Positions 24,770-27,383 of a stretch of 27,383 nt of DNA are shown in pieces. The stretch's first letter is position 1; every line of letters begins with the position of its first letter. The notes under the pieces were generated by a model. It saw nothing but the letters and a program-made list of their open reading frames with translations, ran no database searches and was not told where the DNA came from. The stretch is from Sutterella sp. (GTDB taxonomy: Bacteria > Pseudomonadota > Gammaproteobacteria > Burkholderiales > Burkholderiaceae_F), in assembly GCA_019410445.1 (NCBI GenBank), contig DXSO01000003.1:2547-29929 (forward strand), written 5' to 3'. Made by a program: the position numbers and the translations under genes.

Positions 24770-24815
24770 GCCGCGGCGAAAGTCTAATGACAGACTTGCC
24801 GCGGCTTTTCTCTTT
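24770..24815 (+). terminator. Terminator/attenuator between aapJ and aapQ
   Basis: Stem of GCCGCGGC (24770-24777) plus AAGTCT (24780-24785) pairing with AGACTT (24792-24797) plus GCCGCGGC (24798-24805), with a two-base GA bulge and loop AATGAC, followed by TTTTCTCTTT. A stable intrinsic terminator 63 bp after aapJ; partial read-through would supply aapQM, or a separate promoter may follow. Confidence 0.88.
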
Positions 24816-24862
24816 AAAATCTGTTTCTCTGAGAATTGATCACCCTAAGCGGGAATAGAAAA

Positions 24863-26029
24863 ATGCATATCGAAGAGCAGCGAGGAGATGCTGCCTACCA
24901 GCGAAGAGAAAGTTCCAGGCGACGCCGTCAGTGGGGAATCCAGTTGGTGGTGATGGCGGTTTTGGTCGCCTTTGTTTGGGTGTTGGTGCAAAACGTATCC
25001 AACAATTTAACTGAACGGAGCATTCGTAGTGGTTTTGATTTTCTAAATGGAGCTGCGAATTTTGAAATCGGCGAAGTTCTGCTTCCATTTGATTCGGGAA
25101 AGCCAGTCTGGTTGGCATTTCTCAACGGCATATTAAATACGATTCGTGTGGCGGCATTTGCCATCGTGACAGCGATGGTGCTCGGAGCCATTGTCGGGAT
25201 TATGCGGTTGTCTCACCACCCAATTTTGCGTTTTTTAGGGACTGCGCATGTTGAGGTTTACAGAAATATTCCGCTCATTATTCAGCTTTTTGCAGTGTAT
25301 ATGCTGCTGACGGAACTGTTGCCGACAAGTACTGAACCATTGCGTGCGGGGTCCTGGGCCTTGCTTTCCAAAGCGGGGTTGCAGTTTGCTGTGCCCGAAC
25401 AAACGGGACTGGCGGGAATTGCAGCTTTGATTGCAGGTGTGTTATCAGCGCTTTTGGTTCGAGAGATTAAGCGCAGACAAGTGACCGATCTGGTGGCAGG
25501 ACTTCTGGGGTTTGTGGCCGGTATTGGCGTTGCATTGATTGTCTGGCTGATTTTTGGTTTTTATGGAGGTTGGAGCAAGCCTGTCGTATCTGGTTTCATG
25601 ATTGAAGGAGGTGCGGCACTTTCTCCTGAGTTTCTGGCTTTGTGGCTGGGACTGACATTTTTCACGTCAGCGGCCATTGCTGAAATTGTGCGTGCTGGTG
25701 TTCTGGCTGTGAAACAAGGGCAATGGAGTGCAGGATTGGCACTTGGACTCACGCGCTCACAGGTCATCAGTTACATTGTTTTTCCGCAGTCAATGCGGTT
25801 AGCCATTCCGCCATTGACAAGTCAATTCATGAATTTGACAAAAAATTCATCCTTGGCGGTTGTAATTGGCTATCCGGATATCGTTGCCGTGGGTAATTCC
25901 TCGATCAACATTACGGGGCAAGCCTTGGAAGTGATAGTGATCATTATGGCCGTGTATCTGTTTCTTAATTTAATTATTAGCGTACTGATGAATGCGCTGA
26001 ATTCTCGTGTGATGCGAGCACCTCGCTAA
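24863..26029 (+). CDS. aapQ: Amino-acid ABC transporter permease (AapQ type)
   Basis: First membrane subunit of the importer, 388 residues. An N-terminal cytoplasmic segment rich in Arg (RRESSRRRRQWG) leads into the first helix (LVVMAVLVAFVWVLVQ). The HisM-type permease core begins with FLNGILNTIRVAAFAIV, and VEVYRNIPLIIQLF follows. An extra hydrophobic region of about 90 residues (GLAGIAALIAGVLSALL to IVWLIFGFYGGW) is characteristic of AapQ/BztB. The EAA loop that contacts the ATPase is at AGVLAVKQGQWSAGLALGLTRSQVISYIVFPQ. The frame opens at a TTG at 24836, but the ATG at 24863 is closer to the family start and has GGGAA upstream. It is followed by aapM after 12 bp. Confidence 0.9.
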   Translation: MHIEEQRGDAAYQRRESSRRRRQWGIQLVVMAVLVAFVWVLVQNVSNNLTERSIRSGFDFLNGAANFEIGEVLLPFDSGKPVWLAFLNGILNTIRVAAFAIVTAMVLGAIVGIMRLSHHPILRFLGTAHVEVYRNIPLIIQLFAVYMLLTELLPTSTEPLRAGSWALLSKAGLQFAVPEQTGLAGIAALIAGVLSALLVREIKRRQVTDLVAGLLGFVAGIGVALIVWLIFGFYGGWSKPVVSGFMIEGGAALSPEFLALWLGLTFFTSAAIAEIVRAGVLAVKQGQWSAGLALGLTRSQVISYIVFPQSMRLAIPPLTSQFMNLTKNSSLAVVIGYPDIVAVGNSSINITGQALEVIVIIMAVYLFLNLIISVLMNALNSRVMRAPR

Positions 26030-26041
26030 AAGGAGTTAGGC

Positions 26042-27127
26042 ATGCATACAACTCCTGCGGGATTGAAGAAAACAGTTTTTGATCAAATTCGAGAGCGCTT
26101 TTTCTATTCGAATCAGGCAACAGGGATTACTGTTGTTACTTGTTTTGTGTTGGCTCTCGTGTTGTGGCGATTGGTTGATTGGGCGGTACTCGATGCGGTT
26201 TTTCGTGCTGATCCAAATGCCTGCTATCAAACCAATGGTGCGTGTTGGGGATTTGTGACCGAAAAATGGCGGCTTATTATTTTTGGTCGTTTCCCATACG
26301 AAGAACAGTGGCGTCCGGCCTTGGCAACAGTGGCCATTATTCTGATGCTGGTTGTGTCAGCTTGTCCGCGATTTTGGAACCGACAGGGGGCGCGTGCCTT
26401 GATTGTGGGATGGGTAGGTGCCTTTATTGTCTTTTTTGGGTTGATGTATGGCGGCTTTGCCGGCATGTCAGCGGTGCCGACGGATAGTTGGGGCGGATTG
26501 CCGCTGACCGTTATTTTGACGTTATTGGGTATCGGTGTTTCGACTCCGATCGGTATTTTGCTGGCACTTGGGCGGCGCAGTGATTTGAGTTTATTGCGCG
26601 TTCTCTCGACAGGGTATATTGAACTTGTGCGAGGCGTGCCGCTTATCACGGTTTTGTTTGTGGCTAGTTTTGTCTTTCCGCTTCTATTGCCAAGTGGTGT
26701 CCGCATTGACCCGTTTTGGCGAGTGGCAGGAGGCATTATTCTTTTTCAGGCCGCATATATGGCCGAGACGGTTCGAGGTGGTTTGCAGACGGTGCCTGTG
26801 GGACAGTTTCTGGCAGCGGATTCACTGGGTTTGAATATTGTCCAACGCTATGTCTACGTTATTCTTCCTCAAGCTTTGGTTGCGGTGATTCCAGCCTTTG
26901 TCAATAATTTGCTGTCTATGTTCATGGATACATCGCTTGTGACAGTTGTTTCCATGTTTGATTTGACTGGAAGCCTGCAGTTGGCCTTGGGTGATGCCAA
27001 TTGGCGTGATTTTTTCCGTGAAGGCTATATTTTCGTGGCGGCCATCTATTTTGTTTGTTCGCTGGTGATGAGCCGTTATAGTCAATGGCTTGAAAAACGT
27101 ATCGGGGCGGGGGCAAAAACCCGATGA
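26042..27127 (+). CDS. aapM: Amino-acid ABC transporter permease (AapM type)
   Basis: Second membrane subunit, 361 residues. It has an N-terminal helix (GITVVTCFVLALVLWRLVDW), a cysteine-containing periplasmic loop (DPNACYQTNGACWGFVTEKWRLIIFGRFPYEEQWRP, typical of AapM/BztC), then the HisM-type core. Seen there are GWGGLPLTVILTLLGIGV-like text (read SWGGLPLTVILTLLGIGVS), VLSTGYIELVRGVPLITVLF, and the EAA loop ETVRGGLQTVPVGQFLAADSLGLNIVQRYVYVILPQAL. AAGGAG lies 6 nt before the ATG, beginning right after the aapQ stop, giving strong translation. The ATPase gene aapP, usually next, is not the following gene in this window. Confidence 0.92.
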   Translation: MHTTPAGLKKTVFDQIRERFFYSNQATGITVVTCFVLALVLWRLVDWAVLDAVFRADPNACYQTNGACWGFVTEKWRLIIFGRFPYEEQWRPALATVAIILMLVVSACPRFWNRQGARALIVGWVGAFIVFFGLMYGGFAGMSAVPTDSWGGLPLTVILTLLGIGVSTPIGILLALGRRSDLSLLRVLSTGYIELVRGVPLITVLFVASFVFPLLLPSGVRIDPFWRVAGGIILFQAAYMAETVRGGLQTVPVGQFLAADSLGLNIVQRYVYVILPQALVAVIPAFVNNLLSMFMDTSLVTVVSMFDLTGSLQLALGDANWRDFFREGYIFVAAIYFVCSLVMSRYSQWLEKRIGAGAKTR

Positions 27128-27133
27128 TATGAA

Positions 27134-27383
27134 ATGACAGAAAAGATCAAAACGGATACGCGTGATAACGCGGATGAATTTAAGGAAATTTACGCCCATA
27201 CGCAGACATTGACTCCAGAGATTGCTCAGGTTGTTGATGAGGGAGTTCTTTGGAGTGGGCTGATGCGTTTTGTGCGTGAACCGGAGAAATTCAACGAACA
27301 AATTCAGAACAGTCATATCAAGGCCGGAGCAGGAGATCGGCCAGATACTGTGTTTGAGCGCATTCTGGATTTCGGAAGTCACC
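27134..27383 (+). CDS. Partial gene, probable DUF1857/AtaL-like (SRPBCC fold) protein
   Basis: The window cuts this gene after 83 codons. The visible sequence starts at the ATG six bases after the aapM stop; an ATG five bases earlier ends after one codon. After a polar leader (MTEKIKTDTRDNADEF) the segments LWSGLMRFVREPEKF and VFERILDFGSH resemble the opening of DUF1857 (AtaL-like) proteins, where a LWRGL...P..F segment is followed by an (I)LDFGS strand. That family has the START/SRPBCC ligand-binding fold; function is unknown. It could be the last gene of the aap operon by spacing. The match is by eye over a short stretch, so it could be wrong. Confidence 0.5.
   Translation, partial: MTEKIKTDTRDNADEFKEIYAHTQTLTPEIAQVVDEGVLWSGLMRFVREPEKFNEQIQNSHIKAGAGDRPDTVFERILDFGSH

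Noticed and set aside
1..27383. CRISPR arrays, IS elements, phage genes, tRNA or rRNA genes
   Set aside because: No regularly spaced direct repeats, transposase or integrase motifs, or structural RNA signatures were seen; gene content is conserved chromosomal.

Overview
This window is a chromosomal, mostly housekeeping segment of a betaproteobacterium of the order Burkholderiales. The main clue is the block fmt-rsmB-DUF4390-ntrY-ntrX-trkA-trkH, together with a DUF1840 protein and a regulatory PTS trio (EIIA-Man type, HPr, Enzyme I). The base composition looks balanced rather than GC-rich. With the compact, overlapping gene layout this points to a Sutterellaceae-like host-associated lineage, but the family assignment is inference only. 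I see no phage, IS element, CRISPR array, rRNA or tRNA.

Layout. 33-2856 (+): a tightly overlapping run of exonuclease III, RsuA-type pseudouridine synthase and AmpG-type muropeptide permease, ending in a hairpin that overlaps the ampG stop codon. 2882-6182 (-): EIIA-Man-type protein, HPr, Enzyme I and a UPF0149 protein, a phosphorelay with no sugar permease beside it. 6342-6713 (+): a DUF1840 protein whose stop codon shares TTAA with the stop of trkH. 6710-15592 (-): fmt, rsmB, DUF4390, ntrY, ntrX, trkA and trkH, mostly with start/stop overlaps. This run joins translation initiation, rRNA methylation, a two-component system and potassium uptake.

15731-17174: an alpha/beta hydrolase on the + strand lies between fmt and def, which normally sit together. 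17244-20824 (+): a dprA homologue whose DNA-binding signature is strongly altered, then a type IA topoisomerase (TopB-like) with a strong intrinsic terminator. 20901-21848 (+): a MarR regulator and a small cupin, preceded by two near-identical palindromes that look like autoregulatory operators. 21849-22069: convergent spacer with an orphan 11-bp hairpin and a run of ten G. 22070-23380 (-): a PaeA/YtfL-like CBS-domain membrane protein. 23690-27127 (+): a polar amino-acid ABC importer (aapJ, aapQ, aapM) with a terminator-like hairpin between the binding protein and the permeases. The window ends inside a probable DUF1857/AtaL-like gene where an ATPase gene would often be expected.

I did not find a clear undescribed multi-gene system. 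The items most worth a second look are the degenerate DprA, the MarR/cupin unit with its paired operators, the NtrX without an AAA+ domain, the def/fmt pair split by a hydrolase gene, and the G10 tract beside an orphan hairpin.
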